From Pandoraea sputorum (GTDB taxonomy: Bacteria; Pseudomonadota; Gammaproteobacteria; Burkholderiales; Burkholderiaceae): a stretch of DNA of 64,000 nt. The position numbers and the translations under genes are program-made. Under the pieces are notes generated by a model. It saw nothing but the letters and a program-made list of their open reading frames with translations. It ran no database searches and was not told the origin of the DNA. Shown here in pieces: positions 34,191-42,338 of this stretch (within the stretch, counting starts at the first letter, position 1; each line of letters opens with the position of its first letter). Location: positions 1,922,001 to 1,986,000 of the forward strand of contig NZ_CP010431.2 in NCBI RefSeq assembly GCF_000814845.2. The letters run 5' to 3'.

Positions 34191-35181
34191 ACCCTATGGC
34201 GGCGTGCCTGTGCAAATTTCACGTCGCCGCTGCCTCAAGTACCTCGCCGCTGGCGCGGCTGCGATGACGGGTATGGCCGCGCTTGACGCGCAGGCACAGA
34301 ACTATCGCGGCCTGTTCAATCGTGCGTCGCCCGTGTTGCCAACAAACGCCCACCGGGTCGTCTCGCTGGAGTTTCTGTTCACCGAGTCGCTGCTAGCGCT
34401 CGACGTCACGCCGGTCGGCGTGGCCGATCCGCGTGGCTACACGCAGTGGGTCAAATATCGCGCAGACCGGCTAAGCCCGGACAGCGCCGTCGGCACGCGC
34501 GAGCAACCGAATCTTGAAGCAATTGCGGCGTTGCGTCCCGATCTGATCATCGCGTACGCCTATCGGCATGAGCGGTTGTTCGACGCATTGGCGCGTATCG
34601 CACCGACCGTCGTCTTCAACGTCCAGCCCGCCGAGGGCGAGGGCGATGCGCTTGAGCGCATGCTGGCCGTCTTCCGATCCCTTGGCAGCATGACGGGGCG
34701 CGCCGACGCCGCTGCTCAGATCGTCGCCCAGAGCGAAGCGCGCATTGCCGAGGCGCGTGCGAGTGCGCTGCGCGACGGCTTTCGCGACGCGCCAATTGCG
34801 CTGCTCAACGCCAACGCGGGTGGCGGCAATTTTTGGGCTTACGACAACAAGGACATGATCGGCGCGTTGATCGGGCATCTGGGGGCGCGCAATGCGCTGG
34901 GGTGGCTCGATGAGCGTCAGTCGATGGTCAACTTGTCGCTGGGCGATCTGGCGCGGCATCCCGAATGGTCGCTGATCGTCGTCGACAACGGCGCTGCGCC
35001 CGCGTATCAACTGCCGGTCTGGCGGGCGTTGCCTGCCGTGCGCGACGGACGTGTCGCGTTTCTGCCGCCGTCGTGGGGCTTTGGTGGGCCGGTGTCGCTT
35101 GACCGGATTACCGGTCTCGTGGGCACGGCGTTCGCGTCGATGGCGCCTGCCATGCGCGCGAGGGCTGCGTCTGGTGTATGA
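34174..35181 (+). CDS. Siderophore-binding periplasmic protein (FhuD/FecB type), Tat-exported
   Basis: A 335-residue class III periplasmic binding protein. The N-terminus carries a twin-arginine motif (SRRRCLKYL) and a hydrophobic alanine-rich stretch ending in AQAQ, so export by Tat is predicted. The mature part has the PF01497 pattern RVVSLEF, then LEAIAALRPDLIIAYAY (about 110-130) and AFLPPSWGFGGP near the end. It presumably hands the ferric lipopeptide to the double permease encoded just upstream, with which it overlaps by 17 bp. Confidence 0.9.
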   Translation: MRMLAKPYGGVPVQISRRRCLKYLAAGAAAMTGMAALDAQAQNYRGLFNRASPVLPTNAHRVVSLEFLFTESLLALDVTPVGVADPRGYTQWVKYRADRLSPDSAVGTREQPNLEAIAALRPDLIIAYAYRHERLFDALARIAPTVVFNVQPAEGEGDALERMLAVFRSLGSMTGRADAAAQIVAQSEARIAEARASALRDGFRDAPIALLNANAGGGNFWAYDNKDMIGALIGHLGARNALGWLDERQSMVNLSLGDLARHPEWSLIVVDNGAAPAYQLPVWRALPAVRDGRVAFLPPSWGFGGPVSLDRITGLVGTAFASMAPAMRARAASGV

Positions 35182-35255
35182 GCGGCGTATGAACGGCGTG
35201 TGAATTCTGACGGATGCCGTGGCGGCGTCCGGTTTGGCTGAGAGGAGATCGAATC

Positions 35256-36383
35256 GTGTCAATTGCAATGACTGCCCCTGTTGAATCGTCCGCTGCGCCT
35301 GCCGGGCGTGCTGCGCCCCATGACCCCTACGGCGTCACGCTGGCCGACGGCCATCGGTATCACGCGAGCGGGCCGGACGATGGCGTCGCCCGCGCCGGTC
35401 AGGACCTCACGCTCTGGTGCGATGCACATGCCGTCGCCGTGTTCGAGGTTAGCGAGGCGGATGATGCGATAACGCTGCGGGCGAGCACGCCGCATGACAC
35501 CCATCTGCCGGTTCGGGCGCTGCTGCCCGTGCTGGCGGCAGTGTTTTGTCGTCACAAGGCGTGCAAGCGGGCCAGCGTGGTCTGGCCGGGAACGGGCGCC
35601 GACGCCGAACTGGCGACGTGGCTCGTCGCGGCGGTGCGTGACGGTGTGGGCGAGCAGTTCTCGCAAGCGGATGGTGGGAGCGTGTTGCAGGTCTCGCGTC
35701 AGACGTTCTGGCAGCACCCGGCGCAGTGGCTCCAGGGGCCGTCGTCGGCCGGGATGGCGCAACAGTACCGTGTGTCGGACGGCAAGCGCCATCCGTTGCG
35801 CGCACCTAAGCCGGTGGGCGAGGTGTACCGGCGTCACATCGCGCGACTCGGCACGACCTTCAGCCTGCGCGCCATCGATCAGCCGGGCGACGTCGAACGC
35901 TTTCACGAGTGGATGAACCTCGACAGCGTGGCGCACTTCTGGGAGCAGACGGGCACGCTGGAGGAGCATGCCGAGTATCTGGCGAAGATGCAGGCCGATC
36001 CCCACGCCGTCACACTGTTCGCATGTTTCGACGACGAGCCATTTGCCTACTTCGAGGTGTATTGGGCGAAGGAAGATCGCATCGCGCCGTTTTGCGAGGC
36101 GGCCGACTACGACCGGGGTTTCCATTTACTGGTGGGCTCGACGCGTTTTCGCTCACCCGGGCGTACCGAAGCCTGGCTGCGGTCTATCGTCCATTACATC
36201 TTCCTCGACGATCCGCGTACGCAGCGCATCGTTGGCGAGCCGCGCATCGACCATGATCGATGGATCGCCTATATGCAGGGGCAGGGCGCGGCCCGCCTGC
36301 GCGAATTCGACTTCCCGCACAAGCGCGCCGTGCTGATCGCGTTCGAGCGTCAGACTGTGTTCGAGCAATACGCACCATGGTGA
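35256..36383 (+). CDS. Siderophore biosynthesis N-hydroxy-lysine/ornithine acetyltransferase (IucB/AlcB family)
   Basis: A 375-residue GNAT enzyme. GTG at 35256 is chosen because AGAGGAGA (35241-35248) precedes it at good spacing; the upstream ATG at 35214 has none. The C-terminal half matches the AlcB-type acetyltransferase domain: FHEWMNLDSVAHFWEQTG, then FACFDDEPFAYFEVYW, GFHLLVGSTRFRSPGRTEAWL and RIVGEPRIDHDRW. Family members acetylate N6-hydroxylysine (IucB) or N5-hydroxyornithine, giving hydroxamate iron ligands. It is the last gene of the import operon, 74 bp after the binding protein. The partner N-monooxygenase is not in the window and should lie upstream of position 1. Acetyl versus longer acyl donor cannot be told from sequence. 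Confidence 0.87.
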   Translation: MSIAMTAPVESSAAPAGRAAPHDPYGVTLADGHRYHASGPDDGVARAGQDLTLWCDAHAVAVFEVSEADDAITLRASTPHDTHLPVRALLPVLAAVFCRHKACKRASVVWPGTGADAELATWLVAAVRDGVGEQFSQADGGSVLQVSRQTFWQHPAQWLQGPSSAGMAQQYRVSDGKRHPLRAPKPVGEVYRRHIARLGTTFSLRAIDQPGDVERFHEWMNLDSVAHFWEQTGTLEEHAEYLAKMQADPHAVTLFACFDDEPFAYFEVYWAKEDRIAPFCEAADYDRGFHLLVGSTRFRSPGRTEAWLRSIVHYIFLDDPRTQRIVGEPRIDHDRWIAYMQGQGAARLREFDFPHKRAVLIAFERQTVFEQYAPW

Positions 36384-36463
36384 AGCTCGACGCCTGCCGT
36401 GACCTGCGCGATGGCGGACAGTTGCGTCGATGTGAAATATCCTGATTATTTGTCGTCACAAAA

Positions 36464-36502
36464 AATAATTGATGGGCATTAATTATTGTGAGTACAATAA
36501 TT
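36464..36502. promoter_or_regulatory. Palindromic operator of the brnTA operon
   Basis: AATTATTGT (36481-36489) and ACAATAATT (36494-36502) form a perfect 9-bp inverted repeat with a 4-base spacer, ending 4 bases before the brnT ATG. AATAATT at 36464-36470 adds another half-site pairing with AATTATT at 36481. BrnA antitoxins are ribbon-helix-helix repressors of their own operon, so this is the likely binding site. The 36420-36505 stretch is markedly AT-rich against its surroundings. Confidence 0.65.
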
Positions 36503-36506
36503 GTCC

Positions 36507-36773
36507 ATGGAAATCAGTTTCGACCCGGCGAAAAGTGAACGGAATGTGAGAGAGCGGGGGGTGCCGTTCACGATGGCCCGCGAATTTGAGTGGGACAGCG
36601 CCGTGATCGAGGAGGATGTCCGCGTCGACTATGGTGAACGCCGCTACTGCGCCTTCGGGTACATTGCGGAGCGGCTGTTCGCTTTGGTCTTTACGCCTCG
36701 CGCAGAAAAAATACATGTCATCAGCTTGCGCAAGGCGAATTCGCGAGAGGTGAAACGCTATGCCGAGACTTAA
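36507..36773 (+). CDS. brnT: BrnT-family ribonuclease toxin
   Basis: An 88-residue protein with the BrnT pattern: N-terminal FDPAKSERN, AREFEWDSAVIEED in the middle, GERRY, LFALVFTPR, and the closing ISLRKANSREVKRY. BrnT is a RelE-fold ribonuclease that arrests translation and is neutralised by BrnA. ATG at 36507 is used rather than the TTG two codons upstream, which falls inside the operator. The gene overlaps brnA by 14 bp, the standard toxin-first order for this system. The AT-rich promoter suggests the pair was acquired horizontally and inserted beside the siderophore locus. Confidence 0.93.
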   Translation: MEISFDPAKSERNVRERGVPFTMAREFEWDSAVIEEDVRVDYGERRYCAFGYIAERLFALVFTPRAEKIHVISLRKANSREVKRYAET

Positions 36774-37101
36774 GCCGGGAACTGTCCTCCCTACGCCGAC
36801 TGAGGACGCAAAGATCAAAAAGCAATCGGCTCAGGATTCCGAGAATCCCGAGTGGACGAAGAAGCGCTTTGCGAAGGCCAAACCTGCGTCGAAGGTACTG
36901 CACGAAATCGTTGGGGAAGAGGCTGCAGAAAAGTTGCTGCGACCGCGTGGGCGGCCCAGATCCGAGCATCCGAAGGAGCGAATCAACATTCGGCTGTCGC
37001 CGGAAGTTCTCGAATACTTCAAAGCATCGGGTAATGGATGGCAGACGCGAATCGATGCCGTACTCAAGCAATTCATTGCCGAGCATCCGAGTGCATCGTG
37101 A
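36760..37101 (+). CDS. brnA: BrnA-family antitoxin and operon repressor
   Basis: A 113-residue partner of BrnT. The N-terminal half is charged and probably the toxin-wrapping segment (NPEWTKKRFAKAKPA, about 29-43). The C-terminal half contains the ribbon-helix-helix: GRPRSEHPKERINIRLSPEV, then YFKASGNGWQTRIDAVL. Complex formation would silence the toxin and bind the palindrome at 36481-36502. Nothing suggests degeneration. Confidence 0.93.
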   Translation: MPRLKPGTVLPTPTEDAKIKKQSAQDSENPEWTKKRFAKAKPASKVLHEIVGEEAAEKLLRPRGRPRSEHPKERINIRLSPEVLEYFKASGNGWQTRIDAVLKQFIAEHPSAS

Positions 37102-37267
37102 TATCGCCGTGTCAGGAGGTCGCGGAACTCGACACTCCGATATCTGCGTGCCAAAACCCGCCTGATTGTCGAATCCGGTCATGACACTGTCGATTGACGC
37201 ATCATCGCTGGCGGTGAAGCGGAAGTTTCCGTAACTCTTGTCGCGTGTTCTTGCCCATCATGTCGAA

Positions 37268-37285
37268 TCGCCCCGCCCGGGGCGA
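37268..37285 (+). other. GC-rich hairpin in the gap before a small orphan gene
   Basis: TCGCCCC (37268-37274) pairs with GGGGCGA (37279-37285) around a four-base loop. It lies between brnA and the Shine-Dalgarno of the next gene. No T-run follows, so it may be a factor-assisted terminator for brnTA or a 5'-leader structure. The rest of the 205 bp gap shows nothing recognisable. Confidence 0.4.
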
Positions 37286-37306
37286 CTTCGTTAAAGGAGG
37301 CTCGAC

Positions 37307-37627
37307 ATGAACGCGACACGTGTGGACTATCAACGGTGGATTTCGCTCAGACGGCGGGTGCCCGCGAACGAATATCCCGTGCATCCGCTCCCCGACCGGT
37401 TGCCGCGACGCGGGTATGTCGTCTGGTTTTACTTCAGAAACGAATTTTTCGGATCGCAATTCGACAAGAAAGCGAAGGCGTATGTGTGCGACCACGTTCG
37501 CAATCCGTGGGAAGCGGCGTTCCTCGAGACGAAAAGCGAAGCACTCGAAATTGCCCGACGGATGGTGTGCCCGTGTCTGGTGCTGTATTGCGCTGGTCCG
37601 TCCGCCGCGGTCACCGCTGTGGCATGA
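37307..37627 (+). CDS. Hypothetical protein, 106 residues
   Basis: I do not recognise the family. It is supported by a textbook Shine-Dalgarno (AAAGGAGG at 37294-37301) six bases before the ATG. The protein is basic and aromatic-rich (GYVVWFYFRNEFFGSQF, about 44-60), has no signal peptide or membrane segment, and ends in an alanine-rich tail. CPC near residue 87 and a Cys near residue 93 are its only clustered cysteines, after an early Cys near residue 64. It stands alone between the brnTA pair and a convergent acetyltransferase gene. A longer frame in another register (37320-38528) runs antisense through the next two genes and is not believed. Confidence 0.6.
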   Translation: MNATRVDYQRWISLRRRVPANEYPVHPLPDRLPRRGYVVWFYFRNEFFGSQFDKKAKAYVCDHVRNPWEAAFLETKSEALEIARRMVCPCLVLYCAGPSAAVTAVA

Positions 37628-37670
37628 GCGCCCGGACCGGATCGTGACGTCCGACAGGCGATATGCGACG

Positions 37671-38288
37671 TCAGCCCGCCACGCCCCGCGCAAGACGCTC
37701 GGACAGAGCGGCCTTCACATCCGGCCATTCGTCGTCGATGATGCTGAAGCGGACGGAATTGCGCTTGCGTCCGTCGGGCATGATCCGTTCGTGACGAACG
37801 ATGCCCTCTTGCTTGGCGCCGATACGCAGGATCGCCGCGCGCGACTTTTCGTTGAGTTCATCCGTCGTGAATTGCACGCGCACGCACTGCATCGTCTCGA
37901 AGGCGTAAGTGAGCAACAAGGACTTCGCTTCGGTGTTGATGCCGGAGCGCTGCGCCGAGGCGCTCACCCACGTGTGGCCGATTTCCAGTTTCCGGTTCGC
38001 TCGGTCCACCTTCCAGAAGCGGGTGTGGCCGACCACCTTGCCCGTGGCCGTCGAAACGATGACGAAAGGGATGACGGTGCCTTCGTCGCGTCCCTTCAAT
38101 GCCCGGTCGATGTAGGCATCGACGGTATCGGCGTTCGGCACAACGGTCACTTTCAGATTCCACAGTTCGCCGTCGGCCGCCGCAGCAACCAGTGCCTGAG
38201 CGTGATGACGTTCCAATGGATGGAGTTCGACACTGTTGCCGAGCAGCGTGGGCCGCATCGCGTCGGCAGGCGTTGCATGGATAGACAT
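37671..38288 (-). CDS. GNAT-family N-acetyltransferase (RimJ/RimL-like)
   Basis: A 205-residue acetyltransferase. Start at 38288 (MSIHATP) is preferred over the frame-extending codon at 38360, whose extra residues look random. The fold is marked by VELHPLERHH near the N-terminus, a beta-strand VVGHTRFW and the acetyl-CoA-binding region SAQRSGINTEAKSLLLTYAFE. CVRVQFTTDELNEKSRAAI follows, in which the Asn and Arg are typical of RimJ/RimL-like proteins. Substrate unknown; ribosomal protein N-termini or small molecules are both possible. It is transcribed convergently with the small orphan gene and lies 90 bp downstream of the Crp-like regulator on the same strand. Confidence 0.85.
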   Translation of the reverse strand: MSIHATPADAMRPTLLGNSVELHPLERHHAQALVAAAADGELWNLKVTVVPNADTVDAYIDRALKGRDEGTVIPFVIVSTATGKVVGHTRFWKVDRANRKLEIGHTWVSASAQRSGINTEAKSLLLTYAFETMQCVRVQFTTDELNEKSRAAILRIGAKQEGIVRHERIMPDGRKRNSVRFSIIDDEWPDVKAALSERLARGVAG

Positions 38289-38378
38289 GGAAAGGGCGCG
38301 GTTGTGACGGGAGAAAACCTGCAAAACGACGATTCTGCGCCCACTCCGGCACCCCGGCAAGGCTTCGAATGTCGGGTT

Positions 38379-39050
38379 TTACATGCCGAACTCACGCAAC
38401 CCTTCCAGATCGAGAATGGTCAGCACGCCGTAATCGACTTTGACCAATCCCGCCTGCTCCAGCACCTTCAGCGCAAGGTTGACCCGCTGGCGCGAAACGC
38501 CCGCCAGGTAACTCAGTTCCTCTTGTGAGATCTGCACGGTGTTGTCGTCGGAGGGATACAGGTTCGGATTGAACATCGACGACAGCGAACGGGCGACGCG
38601 GGCATCGGTATCGAGCAGACGCTCGTGCTCGACAGCCGCAATGAATTGCCCCAGCCGTTCGTTGAGTTGCAGGGTCAGAAAGCGATTGAACGGAATGCTC
38701 GTGTCGAGCAGCCAGTCGAAGGTGGCAATGGGCATATGCGCGAGCACCGAGTCGCGCAGCGCCATGACGTCATATTTCCGGATCTCGTGCTTGAGCACCG
38801 ACCCTTCGCCGAACCATGCGCCCGCCGGTACGCCTGTAAAGGTCACTGACTTGCCGCTGGCCGACGCCGTCGTGATCTTCACCAACCCCTCGATCACGCC
38901 GAACCATGCGTGCGTCGGGTCGCCCTTGCGGCACACATAGCCGCCGTTTTCGACCGGACGCACCTGAATCTCCGCCACCACACGTGAGCGCTGATCGGGC
39001 GTCAGTCCTTGCGCCCAGGCGCTGCGCTGCAACAAGGTTTCGAGCGACAT
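38379..39050 (-). CDS. Crp/Fnr-family transcriptional regulator
   Basis: A 223-residue regulator. It has an N-terminal cyclic-nucleotide-binding-type beta barrel (about 30-125: GVIEGLVKIT, GAWFGEGSVL), a dimerisation helix (about 128-160) and a C-terminal winged helix-turn-helix (ISQEELSYLAGVSRQRVNLALKVLEQAGLV, about 175-205). The N-terminal region lacks the FNR cluster cysteines, so it is not an oxygen-sensing FNR. GEGSVL resembles but does not match the cAMP-binding GELAL(Y) block, so the ligand is open. It is divergent from the acyl-CoA synthetase/ABC transporter operon, which it may control. A TTGTCA-N6-TGACAA palindrome lies 19 bp upstream of its start. Confidence 0.88.
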   Translation of the reverse strand: MSLETLLQRSAWAQGLTPDQRSRVVAEIQVRPVENGGYVCRKGDPTHAWFGVIEGLVKITTASASGKSVTFTGVPAGAWFGEGSVLKHEIRKYDVMALRDSVLAHMPIATFDWLLDTSIPFNRFLTLQLNERLGQFIAAVEHERLLDTDARVARSLSSMFNPNLYPSDDNTVQISQEELSYLAGVSRQRVNLALKVLEQAGLVKVDYGVLTILDLEGLREFGM

Positions 39051-39387
39051 ATAGGGACTTTCCCTTGATTGTCATCCTGGTGACAAATCCGCCGTGAGCC
39101 ATGAGGTATCTTCGCCTTGCCTGGCAACGGCGAGACAAGCATTCCTGGCGGTCTGAACACGACGCCGAAGCACAAGTATAGAAGCTGACGGTTGCCCGGC
39201 ATATCGGTAGTCGCCGTAGTCGTTTCACCGCAGTCGCTGCAGACGCTGTATGGCATTCCAAAGCAAAAATAGCGCCGATTAAGGGCGCTGCAAGCAGTAA
39301 GGAGCGTGTCACGAGCACGCACGCCGACCGAGCCACGCCACTCCCCCTCGACAGATGTCGAAACGTGGCGAGACACAGGAGACTGGC
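39051..39387. promoter_or_regulatory. Divergent control region with Crp/Fnr-type palindrome (39069-39086)
   Basis: The 337 bp between the regulator gene and the acyl-CoA synthetase operon hold one clear element: TTGTCA (39069-39074), six bases, TGACAA (39081-39086). This two-fold symmetric site has Crp/Fnr geometry and overlaps the place where the regulator's own promoter or leader should be, suggesting autoregulation. An AGGAGA Shine-Dalgarno for the synthetase is at 39377-39382. I see no second copy of the palindrome near the synthetase and no convincing gene in the gap. Confidence 0.6.
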
Positions 39388-41361
39388 ATGCAGGAGCGGA
39401 CTACCTTCCCGCGATTGTTGTTGGCCCATGCCGCGACACGGGGCGCCCGCACGGCGTATCGGGAAAAAGATCTGGGGATCTGGCAAAGCTGGAGCTGGCA
39501 GGAGGCTGCGCATGAAGTGCGCATGCTCGCCTGTGCACTCGCCGCTGCCGGGTTCAGGCGTGGCGACAATCTGGCCATCGTCGGCAATAATCGGGTGCGC
39601 CTGTACTGGGCGATGACGGCCGCACAAGCCCTCGGGGGCGTAGCCGTGCCGTTGTATCAGGACGCCGTCGCGGCCGAAATGGCGCACGTGCTCGAAGACG
39701 CCGAGATCGATTTCGTCGTCGCCGAAGATCAGGAACAAGTCGACAAACTGCTGGAGTTGCGAGAGCGCGTGCCGCACCTGTCGCACATCATCTACGAAGA
39801 CCCGCGCGGGCTACGCAATTACGATGCCGTCGGGCTGCAATCGTACGCGTCGGCGCTGGAGCAGGGCCGAACCTTCAACGCGCAGCATCCGCGCTACTTT
39901 GACGATGCCGTCGCTGCCGTCGATCCTGACGACACCGCAACCATCCTCTACACTTCCGGTACCACGGGCAAACCGAAGGGCGTCTGCCATTCGCACGCCG
40001 GGTTGATCGGTGCGGCGTATCACGGCAGTACGTTCGACCGGCTTGGCCCGGGAGACGAAGTACTGTCCTATCTGCCGATGGCATGGGTGGGCGATCACCT
40101 GTTTTCCTATGCGCAGGCGCTCGTGGCTGGCTTTACGGTCAATTGCCCTGAGTCTCCCGACACGATCTCCACCGACATGCGCGAGATCGGCCCGACCTAC
40201 TACTTCGCGCCGCCTCGGGTGTACGAGAACGTGCTCACGCAAGTCATGATCCGCATGGAGGACGCGAACCGTCTGAAGCGCAAGATGTTCGCGCACTTCA
40301 TGGACGTGGCGAACCGCTGTGGAGCGGCTGTGCTGGACCGTCGCCCGATCTCATGGCTGGACCGTCTGCAATACGCGGTGGGGAACCTCTGTGTGTACGG
40401 CCCGCTGCGCAATACGCTCGGTATGAGCCGCATCCGCACGGCTTACACCGCTGGCGAAGCCATCGGCCCGGACTTATTCCGCTTCTATCGCGCCATCGGC
40501 ATCAACCTCAAACAGTTCTACGGTCAGACGGAAACTTGCGCGTACGTCTGCCTGCAACCGGATCGTCAGGTGCGATTCGACAGCGTTGGCCCGGTCGCTC
40601 CCGGCATGGAAATCAAGATTGGCGATAACGGTGAAGTGCTCGTGCGCGGTGTGGGCCTGCTCAAGGAGTACTACAAGCGGCCCGATGCCACGCGCGAGGC
40701 GCTTGACGAGGGCGGCTATTTCCGCACCGGCGACGCCGGGATCATCGATGCCGACGGCCATCTACGCATCATCGACCGTGCCAAGGATGTCGGCAAGCTC
40801 GCCTGCGGGGCGCTGTTCGCGCCGAAGTACATCGAGAACAAGCTCAAGTTCTTCTCGTATATCAAGGAGGCGGTGGCCTTCGGTGACGGCCGCGACGGCG
40901 TCTGCGCGTTCATCAACATCGATATGGACGCCGTGGGCAACTGGGCCGAGCGCAAGAACCTCGCCTATGCCGGTTACATCGATCTCGCCAGCAATCCGCT
41001 GGTCGCGGAACTGATCCTGGGTTGCATCGAGCAAGTCAACGCCGATCTCGCGAAGGAATCGGCGTTTGCCGCCGCACAGATCCAGCGCTTCGTGATTCTG
41101 CACAAGGAGCTGGACCCGGACGACGACGAACTGACCCGCACGCGCAAAGTGCGCCGCGCGTTCATCGCCCAGAAATACGACGTGCTGATCGACGCCTTTT
41201 ACACCGGCAAGGCGACGCAATTCATCGAGACACGCGTCAAGTTCGAGGACGGGCGCGAGGGCAGTGTCAGCGCCACGCTCACGATTCACCCGGCGCGCGT
41301 GGTCGGCGTGCGCGCGCCCGTCGACGACCCTGCGCCTGCGAAGTTACGCTGCGCGGCCTGA
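39388..41361 (+). CDS. AMP-forming acyl-CoA synthetase, first gene of a carboxylate uptake operon
   Basis: A 657-residue adenylate-forming enzyme of the long-chain acyl-CoA synthetase branch. ATG 39388 is chosen for its AGGAGA six bases upstream; the ATG at 39355 has none. It shows P-loop ILYTSGTTGKPKGV (about 185-198), YGQTETCAYV, GGYFRTGDAG and IDRAKDVGKL followed by FAPKYIENKLK. It would activate a carboxylic acid with ATP and join it to CoA in the cytoplasm. It leads an operon with five branched-chain-type ABC transporter genes and a PaaK-like ligase, so its substrate is probably what the transporter imports. Exact substrate cannot be read from sequence; aromatic or medium-chain acids are plausible. 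Confidence 0.88.
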   Translation: MQERTTFPRLLLAHAATRGARTAYREKDLGIWQSWSWQEAAHEVRMLACALAAAGFRRGDNLAIVGNNRVRLYWAMTAAQALGGVAVPLYQDAVAAEMAHVLEDAEIDFVVAEDQEQVDKLLELRERVPHLSHIIYEDPRGLRNYDAVGLQSYASALEQGRTFNAQHPRYFDDAVAAVDPDDTATILYTSGTTGKPKGVCHSHAGLIGAAYHGSTFDRLGPGDEVLSYLPMAWVGDHLFSYAQALVAGFTVNCPESPDTISTDMREIGPTYYFAPPRVYENVLTQVMIRMEDANRLKRKMFAHFMDVANRCGAAVLDRRPISWLDRLQYAVGNLCVYGPLRNTLGMSRIRTAYTAGEAIGPDLFRFYRAIGINLKQFYGQTETCAYVCLQPDRQVRFDSVGPVAPGMEIKIGDNGEVLVRGVGLLKEYYKRPDATREALDEGGYFRTGDAGIIDADGHLRIIDRAKDVGKLACGALFAPKYIENKLKFFSYIKEAVAFGDGRDGVCAFINIDMDAVGNWAERKNLAYAGYIDLASNPLVAELILGCIEQVNADLAKESAFAAAQIQRFVILHKELDPDDDELTRTRKVRRAFIAQKYDVLIDAFYTGKATQFIETRVKFEDGREGSVSATLTIHPARVVGVRAPVDDPAPAKLRCAA

Positions 41362-41451
41362 CGAAACGAACGAATCAGACAAACGCTAGTCCCGGCCCGC
41401 AGGTCGCTAAGTCGTACGCCCCTCAAGCCGGGCATTGCCGCAGGAGAAGGT

Positions 41452-42258
41452 ATGAATGAGCACCGCAAGACTGGCGAAGTATTGCTCGATTTGCAGCACA
41501 TCAGCTTGTCGTTCGGCGGCGTCAAGGCGTTGACGGATATCTCGTTCAACGTGATGGCGCACGAGATCCGCGCCATCATCGGCCCGAACGGCGCGGGCAA
41601 GAGTTCGATGCTCAACGTCATCAACGGCGTCTATCACCCGCAGCAGGGCACGATCGTGTTTCGCGGCGAAGTGCGTCAGCGCATGCATCCGACATCCGCC
41701 GCACGGCAGGGCGTGGCGCGCACGTTCCAGAACATCGCATTGTTCAAGGGCATGTCCGTGCTCGACAACATCATGACGGGACGCAACACCCGCATGCGTG
41801 CCGGACTGCTGGCCAGCGCCCTCTGGTGGGGGAAAGCGCGTCAGGAAGAGATGGCGAATCGCGCCAAGGTCGAGGAGATCATCGACTTTCTCGAAATCCA
41901 GCACATCCGCAAGACGCCCGTCGGACGGCTGCCATACGGCCTGCAAAAGCGGGTCGAGCTGGCGCGCGCACTGGCTGCCGAGCCCGAACTGCTATTGCTC
42001 GACGAGCCGATGGCTGGCATGAACCTCGAAGAAAAGCGCGACATGTGTCGCTTCATTCTCGAAGTGAACGAAGAGTTCGGCACGACTATCGTGCTGATCG
42101 AGCACGACATGGGCGTCGTGATGGACATCTCCGATCGTGTCGTGGTCCTCGACTACGGCAAGAAGATCGGCGACGGCACCCCCGCCGAGGTTCGCGCCGA
42201 CCCCGAGGTGATCCGCGCATATCTCGGTGCAGCGCAAGGCATGCCTGCGGCGGCGTGA
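41452..42258 (+). CDS. Branched-chain-type ABC transporter ATP-binding protein (LivG type)
   Basis: A 268-residue ATPase with Walker A GPNGAGKSS, a LivG-like ARTFQN block after it, signature region PYGLQKRVELARAL and Walker B LLLLDEPMAGMN. The signature is YGLQKR rather than the canonical LSGGQ, a change commonly seen in transporters of this sub-branch. AGGAGAAGG precedes the ATG. It is one of two ATPases of the transporter; the LivF-type partner is the sixth gene of the operon. Confidence 0.92.
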   Translation: MNEHRKTGEVLLDLQHISLSFGGVKALTDISFNVMAHEIRAIIGPNGAGKSSMLNVINGVYHPQQGTIVFRGEVRQRMHPTSAARQGVARTFQNIALFKGMSVLDNIMTGRNTRMRAGLLASALWWGKARQEEMANRAKVEEIIDFLEIQHIRKTPVGRLPYGLQKRVELARALAAEPELLLLDEPMAGMNLEEKRDMCRFILEVNEEFGTTIVLIEHDMGVVMDISDRVVVLDYGKKIGDGTPAEVRADPEVIRAYLGAAQGMPAAA

Positions 42259-42338
42259 TCGTCAGGGCGGTTATCGGAAGCCTCGAACCCCGAACATCGA
42301 ATGGCAGTTGACTGAGCGTTGGCACACTGGAGACATCG

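Noticed and set aside
37320..38528. A 402-codon plus-strand frame over the orphan gene, GNAT and Crp genes
   Set aside because: It runs antisense to two clear genes on the minus strand and in a different register from the well-initiated 106-residue gene.
39002..39376. A 124-codon minus-strand frame in the Crp/synthetase gap
   Set aside because: It overlaps the Crp gene start and the conserved palindrome, has no Shine-Dalgarno and no motif; cysteine-rich by chance.
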